DNA of 64,000 nt from assembly GCA_024691425.1 (NCBI GenBank), contig JAILNQ010000123.1, forward strand, positions 62,001 to 126,000, read 5' to 3'. Position 1 is the stretch's first letter. Every line of letters begins with the position of its first letter. Of this stretch, positions 26,262 through 34,427 are shown in pieces. The notes beneath the pieces were generated by a model. The model was not told the DNA's origin and did no database searches. It worked only from the letters and a program-made list of their open reading frames with translations. The translations under genes were made by a program, and so were the position numbers. Origin of the DNA: Lachnospiraceae bacterium. Lineage in GTDB: Bacteria; Bacillota; Clostridia; Lachnospirales; Lachnospiraceae.

Positions 26262-27802
26262 ATCTTCACCGGACAGACCAGAGTCTTTCTGGCCGAGAAA
26301 AACCATATCAGCAGTACCGTCACATAGAAATATGACAGAATATAGACCGGAAAATAATATTTGAAATAAGATGCGGGGGCCAGAACAAATACGATGAACC
26401 AGTGCGCCGCCAAGCCTCCCGATACAAAAAAGGTGTACCAGTTCCTGCCGATGAGCGATGCGAGCGCAAGCACGAACGCGATAGCGACCGGAATGAACAG
26501 GTTGTAGGACAGGGATTTAACAATGCTTATGGCTGATCTTGCAATGCCCGCTCCCTGCCACGGGAAAGTCATATGATAAGGCAGGGCCGCATAGCAGAAC
26601 GCTCCCCATCTCGTCTTTGCGAAAACATCCGGATTGTTCACAAAAAGACGCTTTGCCGCCTGAGTGAATTCATAATACTCGGTATAGCCCGCTTCAGGCC
26701 TCACGCCGTTGAACTCTTCCTTGTAAAGGATCAGGACATCCTCATAATTGATGTCGCCATAGTGCTCATTGATCTTCTCTATCATGTCAAGAGACAGATA
26801 CCTGTCTATTATTTCAAGATCGGCCGCATTTTTTTGCATATCAAGTCCGTTCCGGTACATATTCGTGACAGTATAAGCGTAGAACGGCTTCATCCTGTCA
26901 TTCGCCGCACCGCCGATGCCAGTTCCCATGCCGTTCTGCGGAACCGACAGGATATACTGAACAGCAAGATAAGATATGATGAGGATCAGTGCGCTCCGTT
27001 TATTCCGAAGCTGCGGATATGCGATGAACATCAGGATCGGCAGAAGGACAAGAAGGTATATCCCCTCAGTCCGCCACTGAGTGAGCACTGCACCCGCGAT
27101 AAGAAGCGCCGCCTCAGCTCCCGGCGTTATGCCTCGCTTTTCTAAGATATCAAAAGCAAGCTTGGTAAATACGATAAGATATATGAGGAAATAGAGCGGC
27201 AGACGGTGAGCGCTCGTAGTATATGCAATGACCGGATACAGAAGGAACAGCACATACATGAACCATCCGGCTTTTTTACCGAAATACCCCCTGGCCCTGT
27301 AAATGCAGTATCCCGCCGTCAGGACCTGCACAAGGGCTTTGATCACTATCGGTCCGTACTTAAACGGCAGGATCATAAGAGAAATGATGTAATAATACAC
27401 GGTCATGTAGTTGAACCACGTATCATGGACAAGTCCGGTCGCATCTCTGAATATGGAATACTCGTCATTCGTAAGATATCCGGCAGGAAGCTTTATCGCT
27501 ATTACGGCTATAACTGCCGGAAGATAGAAAAGCGCGCACCGAAGCACTCCGGCTATGGCATCTCTTTTCTTGCCTTTTGCAAAAAGAACGGTAAATATGC
27601 TGTTAAATATGGCAAACAGTACAAGACACGAAAGGACGGCACATATGCCATAGTCAAAAAGAGCCAGCTTATATCTGTCATCCATCCTGTCGGGAAAAGA
27701 GAACAAAGACCTTCCGGGCACATACAGAAGAGCCCGCACGATCATGGCCGATACGGCCGAACATATGATAATGAACCTTCCTGATGTTTCCTTTGAGATC
27801 AT
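26258..27802 (-). CDS. GT-C-like polytopic membrane protein, first gene of the glycan operon
   Basis: A 514-residue protein with about 11-12 hydrophobic segments. The first external loop contains AGYLTNDEYSIFRDATGLV, with acidic residues after the first long helix pair, as in GT-C glycosyltransferases that use polyprenyl-phosphate sugars. A second external loop of about 110 residues (from MGTGIGGAANDRMKPFYAY) lies before the last helices. It is the first minus-strand gene after the divergent promoter region shared with rmlD. The ATG at 27802 has no good Shine-Dalgarno sequence, so the start is uncertain. No exact family recognised; GT-C membership is inference from topology. Confidence 0.6.
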   Translation of the reverse strand: MISKETSGRFIIICSAVSAMIVRALLYVPGRSLFSFPDRMDDRYKLALFDYGICAVLSCLVLFAIFNSIFTVLFAKGKKRDAIAGVLRCALFYLPAVIAVIAIKLPAGYLTNDEYSIFRDATGLVHDTWFNYMTVYYYIISLMILPFKYGPIVIKALVQVLTAGYCIYRARGYFGKKAGWFMYVLFLLYPVIAYTTSAHRLPLYFLIYLIVFTKLAFDILEKRGITPGAEAALLIAGAVLTQWRTEGIYLLVLLPILMFIAYPQLRNKRSALILIISYLAVQYILSVPQNGMGTGIGGAANDRMKPFYAYTVTNMYRNGLDMQKNAADLEIIDRYLSLDMIEKINEHYGDINYEDVLILYKEEFNGVRPEAGYTEYYEFTQAAKRLFVNNPDVFAKTRWGAFCYAALPYHMTFPWQGAGIARSAISIVKSLSYNLFIPVAIAFVLALASLIGRNWYTFFVSGGLAAHWFIVFVLAPASYFKYYFPVYILSYFYVTVLLIWFFSARKTLVCPVKI

Positions 27803-27836
27803 TTGGTGGTTTCCGTTCTCATTTTCACATTAGCAA

Positions 27837-27880
27837 TTGCAATTAAAAACAATGATAAGTATACTATATTTTGTAGTATA
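27837..27880. promoter_or_regulatory. Divergent promoter region with inverted repeat
   Basis: On the plus strand, TTGCAA (27837-27842), a 17-base spacer and TATACT (27860-27865) form a likely sigma-A promoter for rmlD. A perfect 7-base inverted repeat, TATACTA / TAGTATA (27860-27866 and 27874-27880), covers the -10 and places mirror-image TATACT boxes on both strands. A minus-strand promoter would use TATACT at 27863-27858 with a poor TTTATT 17 bases upstream. The repeat may be an operator or simply paired -10 elements. Confidence 0.5.
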
Positions 27881-27933
27881 AATAAACCTGGGTACAAAAA
27901 AACATGGCTTTAAAAGTCAGAAAGGATATATCC

Positions 27934-28803
27934 TTGAAGAAGATAATAGTGACCGGCAGCAACGGACAGTTAGGACGTGCAATTAATGCACTTTGTGAGG
28001 GAAATACTGAATATGAGCTTATAAGGACGGATTACGGCGTCGACGGCCTTACCGATCTTGACATCACCGATCTTGACAGCGTGCTCACCTTCTGCCGCGA
28101 TGTCAGACCTTATGCACTGATCAACTGTGCGGCTCATACGAACGTTGATGCGTGCGAGGTGCAGATAGATGCCGCTCATAAGATAAACGCCATCGGTCCG
28201 CGCAATATGGCTATAGCTTCGGCAGATACCGGCGCAAAGCTCGTCCATATATCTACCGACTATGTTTTTGCGGGCGACGGTGTACGCCCTTATACAGAAT
28301 TCGATACTCCTGCTCCGAAGGCGATGTACGGCATCACAAAGCTCGCAGGCGAGAACTTCGTCAAGCAGTTTGCTCGCAATTTCTTCATCATCCGTACCGC
28401 ATGGCTTTACGGCGACGGAAAGAACTTCGTCAGGACGATGCTCCGCCTTTCCGAGACTAAGGATGAGATAAGCGTGGTCAACGACCAGATCGGATCCCCG
28501 ACATCCGCAGATGAGCTCGCAAAAGCGATTTTCGCCCTTCTTCCGACGGATAACTACGGACTGTTCCACGGAACATGCGAAGGTATGTGCTCATGGGCTG
28601 ATTTTACGAAGAAGATTTTCGCTCTTGCCGGAAAGAGCACTAAAGTCAATCCGGTAACGAGCAGGGAATATAAAGAAATGAATCCGCAGTCCGCCGACAG
28701 ACCGGCGTATTCGGTTCTTGAGAACTATATGCTGAAGCTCACTGGAAGCTATACTTTTGCAGACTGGGAAGAGGCGATCTCAAAATACATTTCTGAAATC
28801 TGA
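27934..28803 (+). CDS. rmlD: dTDP-4-dehydrorhamnose reductase
   Basis: This short-chain dehydrogenase performs the last step of dTDP-L-rhamnose synthesis, reducing the 4-keto group with NAD(P)H. It has IIVTGSNGQLGRAINAL at the start, STDYVFAGDG, the catalytic YGITK (Tyr-x-x-x-Lys) and RTAWLYGDGKNFVRTM. The TTG at 27934 is preferred: AAAGGA lies 7 bases before it and it gives the normal N-terminus, while the in-frame ATG at 27904 lacks a ribosome site. It is the only plus-strand gene here, diverging from the glycan operon and ending 2 bases from a convergent gene. RmlA, RmlB and RmlC are not in this window. Confidence 0.92.
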   Translation: MKKIIVTGSNGQLGRAINALCEGNTEYELIRTDYGVDGLTDLDITDLDSVLTFCRDVRPYALINCAAHTNVDACEVQIDAAHKINAIGPRNMAIASADTGAKLVHISTDYVFAGDGVRPYTEFDTPAPKAMYGITKLAGENFVKQFARNFFIIRTAWLYGDGKNFVRTMLRLSETKDEISVVNDQIGSPTSADELAKAIFALLPTDNYGLFHGTCEGMCSWADFTKKIFALAGKSTKVNPVTSREYKEMNPQSADRPAYSVLENYMLKLTGSYTFADWEEAISKYISEI

Positions 28804-28805
28804 TA

Positions 28806-29276
28806 TTATTTCCAGACAAAATGAGTGATCACCGCGATCGCGATCCCGAGGAACGCTCCGGTCTGCACCTGAAGAGGTGTATGACCTATAAGTTCCTTCA
28901 GTTTGTCATGTGAGAATCTTGGCGGGTTATCTTTGAGCTTTGCGAAGTATTCCATCAGCTCATTCAGTATGACGGCCTGATTGCCCGTCTCCCTTCTGAC
29001 TCCGCTCGCATCCACCATAACGACTATCGCGAAAATAACTGATATGGCGAACTCAAATGAAGCGACTCCGGCACAGAACGCAGTCATCGTTGCGAGCGCG
29101 CAGACAGTAGATGAATGCGAACTCGGCATTCCGCCGTTTCCTGTAAGAAGGCGTTTAAAACTGAACGTGCGGTCCATTATTGCCTCGATCACCGCCTTTA
29201 TGATCTGGGCTCCGAAATACCCGAAAAAAGCCGTAATGAGTATTTTATTATTGATTATCTGTCTTACTGTTTCCAT
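28806..29276 (-). CDS. Divergent PAP2 family (DUF212, YuiD-like) membrane protein
   Basis: A 156-residue membrane protein of the DUF212 family, related to acid phosphatase/vanadium haloperoxidase proteins. The conserved segments GNGGMPSSHSSTVCALATM and VMVDASGVRRETGNQAVILN are present, with helices near residues 10-30, 60-85 and 135-155. The Ser-Ser-His block resembles part of the PAP2 active site, but substrate and role are not established. The ribosome site (AGGTG one base before the ATG) is poor and there is little room for a promoter between this gene and the HPr terminator, so expression may depend on read-through. It converges on rmlD with no terminator visible between them. Confidence 0.85.
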   Translation of the reverse strand: METVRQIINNKILITAFFGYFGAQIIKAVIEAIMDRTFSFKRLLTGNGGMPSSHSSTVCALATMTAFCAGVASFEFAISVIFAIVVMVDASGVRRETGNQAVILNELMEYFAKLKDNPPRFSHDKLKELIGHTPLQVQTGAFLGIAIAVITHFVWK

Positions 29277-29290
29277 ACACCTATTACATC

Positions 29291-29316
29291 AAAAAAGGCT
29301 CCACTTCCGCGGAGCC
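29291..29316 (-). terminator. Rho-independent terminator of the HPr gene
   Basis: Read on the minus strand, GGCTCC, an eight-base loop, GGAGCC and a run of six T form a textbook intrinsic terminator. The stem arms are 29311-29316 and 29297-29302. It starts 8 bases after the HPr stop codon. Confidence 0.85.
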
Positions 29317-29323
29317 GTAAAGT

Positions 29324-29587
29324 CTATTCACCTAAACCGCTATCTACTGCATTGATCAGCGCCTGCAGAGCTTCTTCCTCATCGACGCCGTCACATACAA
29401 ACTCAATCTCGTCACCGCATTTCACGCACGCACCTAACACACTCAGAACGCTTTTTGCATTTGCGGTGCTCTCACGGAAGGAAAAAGTGATGAGCGATTT
29501 ATACTTCATCGCTTCCTTGCACAATATTCCGGCCGGTCTTAAATGCAGTCCCGTAGGGTTCTTTATCACGACCCTCTGACTAACCAT
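29324..29587 (-). CDS. ptsH: Phosphocarrier protein HPr
   Basis: An 87-residue HPr. With the ATG at 29587 as start, the active-site histidine in TGLHLRPAG falls exactly at position 15 and the regulatory serine in ANAKSVLSVLG at position 46, as in Bacillus HPr. His15 passes phosphate from enzyme I to PTS permeases; Ser46 is the target of HPr kinase in Gram-positive carbon catabolite repression. An upstream in-frame ATG at 29605 would add six residues and break this numbering. Unlike the usual ptsHI operon, no enzyme I gene follows: it has its own promoter and terminator. Cytosolic. Confidence 0.93.
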   Translation of the reverse strand: MVSQRVVIKNPTGLHLRPAGILCKEAMKYKSLITFSFRESTANAKSVLSVLGACVKCGDEIEFVCDGVDEEEALQALINAVDSGLGE

Positions 29588-29633
29588 AAGAGCTACTTCC
29601 TCCATTCATAAATAATACACCCCTAACAGAAGA

Positions 29634-29662
29634 ATTATACCATCATTTACCTTAAACCACAA
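29634..29662 (-). promoter_or_regulatory. Sigma-A-type promoter of the HPr gene
   Basis: On the minus strand TTGTGG (29662-29657), a 17-base spacer and a perfect TATAAT (29639-29634) stand just after the cdaR stop codon and about 50 bases before the HPr start. No terminator is seen between cdaR and this promoter, so some read-through from the cda operon is possible. Confidence 0.65.
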
Positions 29663-29665
29663 TAC

Positions 29666-31012
29666 TCACTCTGCTATAGCAGCCTCTGCGGAAGGCATGA
29701 CAGCCGTACTGTCACCTCCGGTGCTGACGCGGTCAACCACTACCATGAGCGTCACCGGATTCGTGAGCGATACACCGGACGGGAAGCTGAATACGACCTG
29801 GCCGTCATTCTCACCCGTTACTATCGGCGAGCCTTCCTGCCCTTCAGGAACTCCGCCTCTCGGAATGAGCGATAATGCATCTATTGTTCCGACTGCCAGA
29901 TCTCCCCTGTACCTGTCATACGCATCGCCGATTCCCTGTATTTCGATCGGAAGAGCGCCTCCTATGTCGACGATATTGACCGTATAGCCATCCGGTATGT
30001 TTTCAATCGTTATGTTCGACAGAGGAACTTCAACGATCTTGCGCTGATTTTCTTCTATATCAACCGTTACCGTAACATTCGGATCGAATTCCGGATCCGC
30101 GAAAATGACTCCGGTAGGAAGGTAATCCGATATATCCACGGTTACGCTGACATCATCCGATGCTCCTTCGACTGACACCTGATCCGGAGATATGAATATG
30201 ACATCCATATCGTCATAGTTCTCGCCCTTTCCTGCGACGAGGACGCTTGACGGATCAGTCTGCGGAGATCCGACCGTTCCGTAGCCCGGTGCGGGGTTGC
30301 CGGAGGTCTGGCTGTTTATCGGAATAGGCTTTGTCGCATATATGATGTACCTGATCTCCGTAACGGTTCTCGAAAGCGCGATCCTGTTATCTTCAACGCG
30401 CTCATTCTCCTCATTGTAAGCATACAGCGGCTCCGTTACCGTGAAGTCGCGGTTTATTCCTGTAATGTCCGCCGATGCCTTTGCCTTTGCCACGATCGAG
30501 ACTACGGACTCAGGACCGCTTACGATCACGGTCGACAGGGCATTGTCCGCCCCATAAAGGACGTACCCATCAGCAGGGCTGCCTTCATATCCGATCACAA
30601 CCGGAATTTCTTTCTTAACAAGGTTTTCTATCTTAAGCTTAACACTCGCATCCCTCGTCGTGACGGACTCGATCCTGTCGGAAAACCTTGTACTTCTGAC
30701 CTCGACCGGAACTGTATCGAACGATGTGAGCTGCTTAAGATCGGCGGTAGCTTTGATGTAGTCCTTGCTCATGCCATCAAGAACAGACCTGTGCGCAGTG
30801 ACTACAACATTTATCGACGTAGAATCGCCGAGTACCTCATAGCACTTGCTCTGCTCACTGAGAATGTCCTCGTTGAGTATCTCGACAGTAATTCCGGTAT
30901 ATGTTTTGCTGATTATAGGATCGTCTACATTTACGACCACCAGCCATAAGACGAATGCCGCCAGAACGGAGACTATCTTCAGGCCGAGGTTTTTCGTGAA
31001 GAAATCTTTCAT
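29666..31012 (-). CDS. cdaR: YbbR-domain protein CdaR, regulator of CdaA
   Basis: A 448-residue protein with one N-terminal membrane helix (LKIVSVLAAFVLWLVVVNVD, about residues 10-29). The rest is a string of YbbR-type beta domains outside the membrane, with repeated patterns such as VPVEVRST, IPVVIGYEGSPADGYVL, KPIPINSQ and VEVPLSNITIENIPDGYTV. CdaR binds and tunes the diadenylate cyclase CdaA. The start overlaps the cdaA stop by 4 bp (ATGA), consistent with equal production. It is the last gene of the mbl operon. In many Firmicutes glmM follows; here an HPr gene does. Confidence 0.88.
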   Translation of the reverse strand: MKDFFTKNLGLKIVSVLAAFVLWLVVVNVDDPIISKTYTGITVEILNEDILSEQSKCYEVLGDSTSINVVVTAHRSVLDGMSKDYIKATADLKQLTSFDTVPVEVRSTRFSDRIESVTTRDASVKLKIENLVKKEIPVVIGYEGSPADGYVLYGADNALSTVIVSGPESVVSIVAKAKASADITGINRDFTVTEPLYAYNEENERVEDNRIALSRTVTEIRYIIYATKPIPINSQTSGNPAPGYGTVGSPQTDPSSVLVAGKGENYDDMDVIFISPDQVSVEGASDDVSVTVDISDYLPTGVIFADPEFDPNVTVTVDIEENQRKIVEVPLSNITIENIPDGYTVNIVDIGGALPIEIQGIGDAYDRYRGDLAVGTIDALSLIPRGGVPEGQEGSPIVTGENDGQVVFSFPSGVSLTNPVTLMVVVDRVSTGGDSTAVMPSAEAAIAE

Positions 31013-31881
31013 TTTCCGGCCTTTCTGTTCAGTATCCTGAGCATCTTCTTTTCTTCATAGGTCTTACCCTGCACGAATCGGAGCATTTCTTTCAGCTGCT
31101 CCGGATCCACGTTTCTTGTAAGCTTTCCTTCATATGCCACCGAAACCCTTCCCGTCTCCTCAGAGACGATCACGGTCATGGAATCGGTAACCTCGGATAT
31201 TCCGACACCTGCACGGTGCCTTGTTCCGAGCTCCTTTGAAAGCTCCATGTTTTCGGAAAGCGGCAGATAGCACGTTGCCGATACTATCCTGTTTCCCTTG
31301 ACTATTACCGCTCCGTCATGAAGCGGGGTATTATGCTCGAATATGTTTATGAGAAGCTGGCTTGATATCTCGGCATCGAGGTATATACCTGTTTTCTCAT
31401 AATCAGTCAGCGACTCGCTCTGCGCTATGACGATGAGGGCGCCGGTTTTCGCCCTGCCCATCTCGAACGCGCCGCGGACGATCTCATTTATCGTCTCATC
31501 GGAGAAACGCTCTCCGGCTATTCTGTTATCGAACTGGAATATCGAAAAGACCTTCCTTCTGCCGAGCTGTTCCAGGGCTTTTCGCAGCTCCGGCTGGAAC
31601 ACGACAACCATAGCCGTAACGGCTACGCCGAAAATATTTTTCGCTATCCACAGTATCGTTGTCATGGACAGCATTGCCGCAACTATAACAAAGACTAGAA
31701 TGACCAGAATTCCCTTCAGCAGCGACCATGCCTTGGATTCCTTGATCCATGCAAGGACTCTGTACAGAAGAACAGAAATAATGAGCACTTCAAGAATATC
31801 GGTCCACTTGATCGAGGGGATCGACAGCCATGTGACATATCTTTCGATGAATGAAGTTATGGATTCAATAATTTCCGGCAT
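31009..31881 (-). CDS. cdaA: Diadenylate cyclase CdaA (c-di-AMP synthase)
   Basis: Makes cyclic di-AMP from two ATP, controlling potassium and osmotic balance and cell-wall growth. Residues 30-90 contain three hydrophobic segments. The DisA_N catalytic domain follows, with the DGA motif at 189-191 (LHDGAVIV) and RHR at 221-223 (GTRHRAGVGIS), both needed for activity. Length of 290 is slightly above the usual 270-280. It overlaps the upstream membrane protein gene by one base (TGATG) and cdaR by 4 bp. Active at the membrane through CdaR. All residues expected for activity are present. Confidence 0.93.
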   Translation of the reverse strand: MPEIIESITSFIERYVTWLSIPSIKWTDILEVLIISVLLYRVLAWIKESKAWSLLKGILVILVFVIVAAMLSMTTILWIAKNIFGVAVTAMVVVFQPELRKALEQLGRRKVFSIFQFDNRIAGERFSDETINEIVRGAFEMGRAKTGALIVIAQSESLTDYEKTGIYLDAEISSQLLINIFEHNTPLHDGAVIVKGNRIVSATCYLPLSENMELSKELGTRHRAGVGISEVTDSMTVIVSEETGRVSVAYEGKLTRNVDPEQLKEMLRFVQGKTYEEKKMLRILNRKAGK

Positions 31882-32858
31882 CAGAAATCGTCCTCATCAT
31901 CATAATCATCATCATTGCGGCGCACGTTGTTCCTTCTGACTCTGACTTCGGGAGCCTCCAGCGTGATCTTCGGAACCGCTTTGACATAATAGTAGTATTC
32001 GTCATCCTCAAACTGCACATATTCAGCCCGGGAATAATCAACGTTGAAAATGAAGAACTGCAGTACAAGCACGATAAGCGCCGAGAAGAACAGGCTGAGT
32101 ATCGCACCGCCTATGCCGACCTCCGCATCAAGCACCATAGAGGATACAAGGAGCACAACGAAGCAGACGATAATGCCTGCACCGAGGGCAATGTGCCACG
32201 AATGGTTGATCTTCAGTCTGCGGATAAGGTAAACCGCTATGATCGTAGCGGCAAACGTGACTATCATCACGATCATGACATCATTTTTCAGTATGCCGTC
32301 AATGACCGTTTTGAAGCCGCCCATCATATTTTCCACATCAAGTTCTCCGCCGCCTCCGCCAGAAAGGGCATCCTGATGCTCACTGACGTAGTGAAGTATG
32401 TAATACACAGCAGTTCCGCATCCGACGGAAATGCATGAGATAGGATTTCCGACAAAACCCATCGCAAGAGGCATGACATACGGGATATGCAGCGCGAACG
32501 CTACAGGGGTCAGCAGCACGACTATCGCATCTCCCGGAGTGAACCTGAAATACAGGGCATACATTATGATGAATATGAAAAGCACAACAACCGCGCATTC
32601 AAGCGACAGGGCATACATATGCGCAACTATCACAAGTCCGGCCATAAGAACGATTACATTGGTCGGCAGGAATGAGCACAGAAGCGAGATAATGAGCACG
32701 ATCGCCGGATTCTTGAGCTTTGTCATGAAGCCGACACTGTTTCCTACGAACAGAAGCGCGAAGAACATTGCGAGGAATTTGAGCGCCGGTACTATGTAGG
32801 CTTCAAACCTCGTATAAAATCGCGCAAGCTGCTGTTTGATGATGAGTAGTGACTCCAT
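31881..32858 (-). CDS. Uncharacterised polytopic membrane protein
   Basis: A 325-residue protein with about nine to ten hydrophobic segments. Notable features are a glycine-rich external or loop stretch (SGGGGGELDVENMMGG, near residue 167) and an acidic, Arg/Asn-rich tail ending in DDDYDDEDDF. The tail is preceded by a tyrosine cluster (DDEYYYYVKA). It overlaps cdaA by one base and the upstream membrane protein gene by one base (TAATG), so the three are translationally coupled. I do not recognise the family. Position between yvyF and cdaA suggests a role tied either to the flagellar/cell-envelope genes or to c-di-AMP signalling. Confidence 0.7.
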   Translation of the reverse strand: MESLLIIKQQLARFYTRFEAYIVPALKFLAMFFALLFVGNSVGFMTKLKNPAIVLIISLLCSFLPTNVIVLMAGLVIVAHMYALSLECAVVVLFIFIIMYALYFRFTPGDAIVVLLTPVAFALHIPYVMPLAMGFVGNPISCISVGCGTAVYYILHYVSEHQDALSGGGGGELDVENMMGGFKTVIDGILKNDVMIVMIVTFAATIIAVYLIRRLKINHSWHIALGAGIIVCFVVLLVSSMVLDAEVGIGGAILSLFFSALIVLVLQFFIFNVDYSRAEYVQFEDDEYYYYVKAVPKITLEAPEVRVRRNNVRRNDDDYDDEDDF

Positions 32859-33265
32859 TATTGCTTCCTTCCTTTACGGTCTATGTTTATCATCTGCAAA
32901 AGCGCGCGCAGAAGCTGATTGTACTGTTTAACGTGTTTCTTGGCCCTGTGATATCTGTAGCTGTAGACAAAATATGATACGACGAGATAGATTGCCATGA
33001 CCAGACAGTACTTTGAAAGGATGTCCTTTAAGAATTCAATGACATCCATTTTATAGAAGTCCTCAAGAAAAGTCTCCATGTTATATAAAACATACATAGC
33101 CACCGCCAGGGCAAACCCAACGGTGGCATAGATTGCGGACTTCAGTAATTGGAAGCTGATGTAGTCGCCTCTGAAGTATTCGGAGATGGAAATATCTTTC
33201 TTTCCCTGATGTTCTTCATACGCGGCCATTCGCGTCATCAGCCTGATTCTTTCTTTATTTAGCAT
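32858..33265 (-). CDS. Small two-helix membrane protein, unknown
   Basis: A 135-residue protein with a soluble N-terminal 40 residues (including YEEHQGKKDISISEYFRGD), two hydrophobic segments at about 43-61 and 87-106, and a basic C-terminal tail with RYHRAKKHVKQYNQLLRALL. The helices would place both ends in the cytoplasm. It lies 4 bases after yvyF and overlaps the next membrane protein gene by one base. No family recognised. The tight coupling suggests that it works with the 325-residue membrane protein downstream, but nothing in the sequence shows how. Confidence 0.7.
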   Translation of the reverse strand: MLNKERIRLMTRMAAYEEHQGKKDISISEYFRGDYISFQLLKSAIYATVGFALAVAMYVLYNMETFLEDFYKMDVIEFLKDILSKYCLVMAIYLVVSYFVYSYRYHRAKKHVKQYNQLLRALLQMINIDRKGRKQ

Positions 33266-33269
33266 AGCA

Positions 33270-33680
33270 TCACTGATTCAGGAATCTCATCTTGTTCTCA
33301 CGTGTCTGCGTCTTCTCCGGCTTCGGTGCCTCAGGCTCGGGCCTGCGTCCTGCGGACTGGAGGTCGTTGATCATCGAGGATTTGCACTTTTCACAGAAAC
33401 GGCCTGAAGTTATCGGAGCTCCGCACTTCTCGCAGGTGACTCCTATATCTACTCCTGCCGAGAACTCCAGCCTTTCTTCTCTGATCCACTGGCGGATCTG
33501 GCCTTCGTCTATCTCACAGTTCTCTACTACGTCCGAAATTGTAGCTCCGCGGTTGTCAAACAGATATTTCTTGACCTCCTGGAATTTCTTTTCGAGCTCC
33601 TCACGGCACTGAGGGCAAAGATTCGGACCGCCTATATAATTGAACAGTCTCCTGCATCTTTTACAGTTCTTAACATCCAT
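33270..33680 (-). CDS. yvyF: YvyF-like flagellar-region zinc-ribbon protein
   Basis: A 136-residue protein with two zinc-ribbon-like cysteine sets: CKRCRRLFNYIGGPNLCPQC at the N-terminus and CEKCGAPITSGRFCEKC near residue 85. Between them is a small helix-turn-helix-like segment (ISDVVENCEIDEGQIRQWIR). This order fits the YvyF family (TIGR03826), found beside comFC and flagellar genes in Bacillus, where it has been linked to flagellar gene control. The C-terminal tail is proline- and charge-rich and likely disordered. It follows comFC, as in Bacillus, but here flgM and flgK do not follow. Molecular role not settled. Confidence 0.82.
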   Translation of the reverse strand: MDVKNCKRCRRLFNYIGGPNLCPQCREELEKKFQEVKKYLFDNRGATISDVVENCEIDEGQIRQWIREERLEFSAGVDIGVTCEKCGAPITSGRFCEKCKSSMINDLQSAGRRPEPEAPKPEKTQTRENKMRFLNQ

Positions 33681-33707
33681 TATTCTTTCCTCCTGAAATG
33701 GCGTACA

Positions 33708-34427
33708 TCAGTTTCCCCTCCCGATGCATAGTGTAGCAGAATAAACACTACTGACGCCCGCCCCTTTCAGGCATCTTGCCACGGAATCAACCGTTGCACC
33801 CGTTGTGTATATATCATCCACTATCAAAACCGTATTTAATTCTACACTATTTCGGGGTACTTTAAAAGCCCCTTTAAGATTATTTTGGCGCTCTCTGGCA
33901 CCGAGATTTTTCTGAACCTTCGTATCTGCAGTACGTATCACCAGCGCCTCGTTCACAGGGATTTTAAGCCTTTTAGAAAGCTCTTTTGCGATAAGCGCCG
34001 CCTGGTTGTATCCCCTTTTTTTCAGCTTGCTTCTGTGGACAGGTACCGGAACTATGGCTTCAACATTCCAGCTTTTTATAATATCTCCGAGCCTTTCGCT
34101 CATGATGCGTCCGTAGAAGTGCGAAAATTCCTGTTTGCCGTTGTATTTGAACCTGTAAATGCTCTTGCTTATGTACTCGTCATATACGAGCGCCGCGCAC
34201 CCTTTTTCGTATACATGGTCCATGTTCGCGCAGTCGCTGCAAAGGTCTCCTTCTTCATCCAATGGCTTTCCGCAGCGAGCGCAGACCGGCTCATTTACAA
34301 AAGTCAGCTTCTGAATGCAGTCCGTGCATATATCTGCACCGAACGGGGACACTATCCGGTTGCACACCGGGCAGATGCGCGGAAAAAGCATATCGGTTAA
34401 TAGGGCCGGAATCTTTCTAATTCTCAT
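33708..34427 (-). CDS. comFC: ComF family amidophosphoribosyltransferase-like protein
   Basis: A 239-residue protein with an N-terminal double zinc-binding region (CPVCNRIVSPFGADICTDC and CARCGKPLDEEGDLCSDC). It is followed by a type I phosphoribosyltransferase domain whose PRPP loop reads VLIVDDIYTTGATVDS. ComFC/GntX proteins act in uptake of DNA during transformation or in handling of the imported strand; the enzymatic reaction is not established. Neighbouring recD2 fits a DNA-processing role, while yvyF downstream matches the order in Bacillus. The start overlaps the recD2 stop by 11 bp. Confidence 0.9.
   Translation of the reverse strand: MRIRKIPALLTDMLFPRICPVCNRIVSPFGADICTDCIQKLTFVNEPVCARCGKPLDEEGDLCSDCANMDHVYEKGCAALVYDEYISKSIYRFKYNGKQEFSHFYGRIMSERLGDIIKSWNVEAIVPVPVHRSKLKKRGYNQAALIAKELSKRLKIPVNEALVIRTADTKVQKNLGARERQNNLKGAFKVPRNSVELNTVLIVDDIYTTGATVDSVARCLKGAGVSSVYSATLCIGRGN

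Noticed and set aside
27833-27840. GCAATTGC palindrome as a regulator site
   Set aside because: Too short and AT-rich to separate from chance; only the longer TATACTA repeat is reported.
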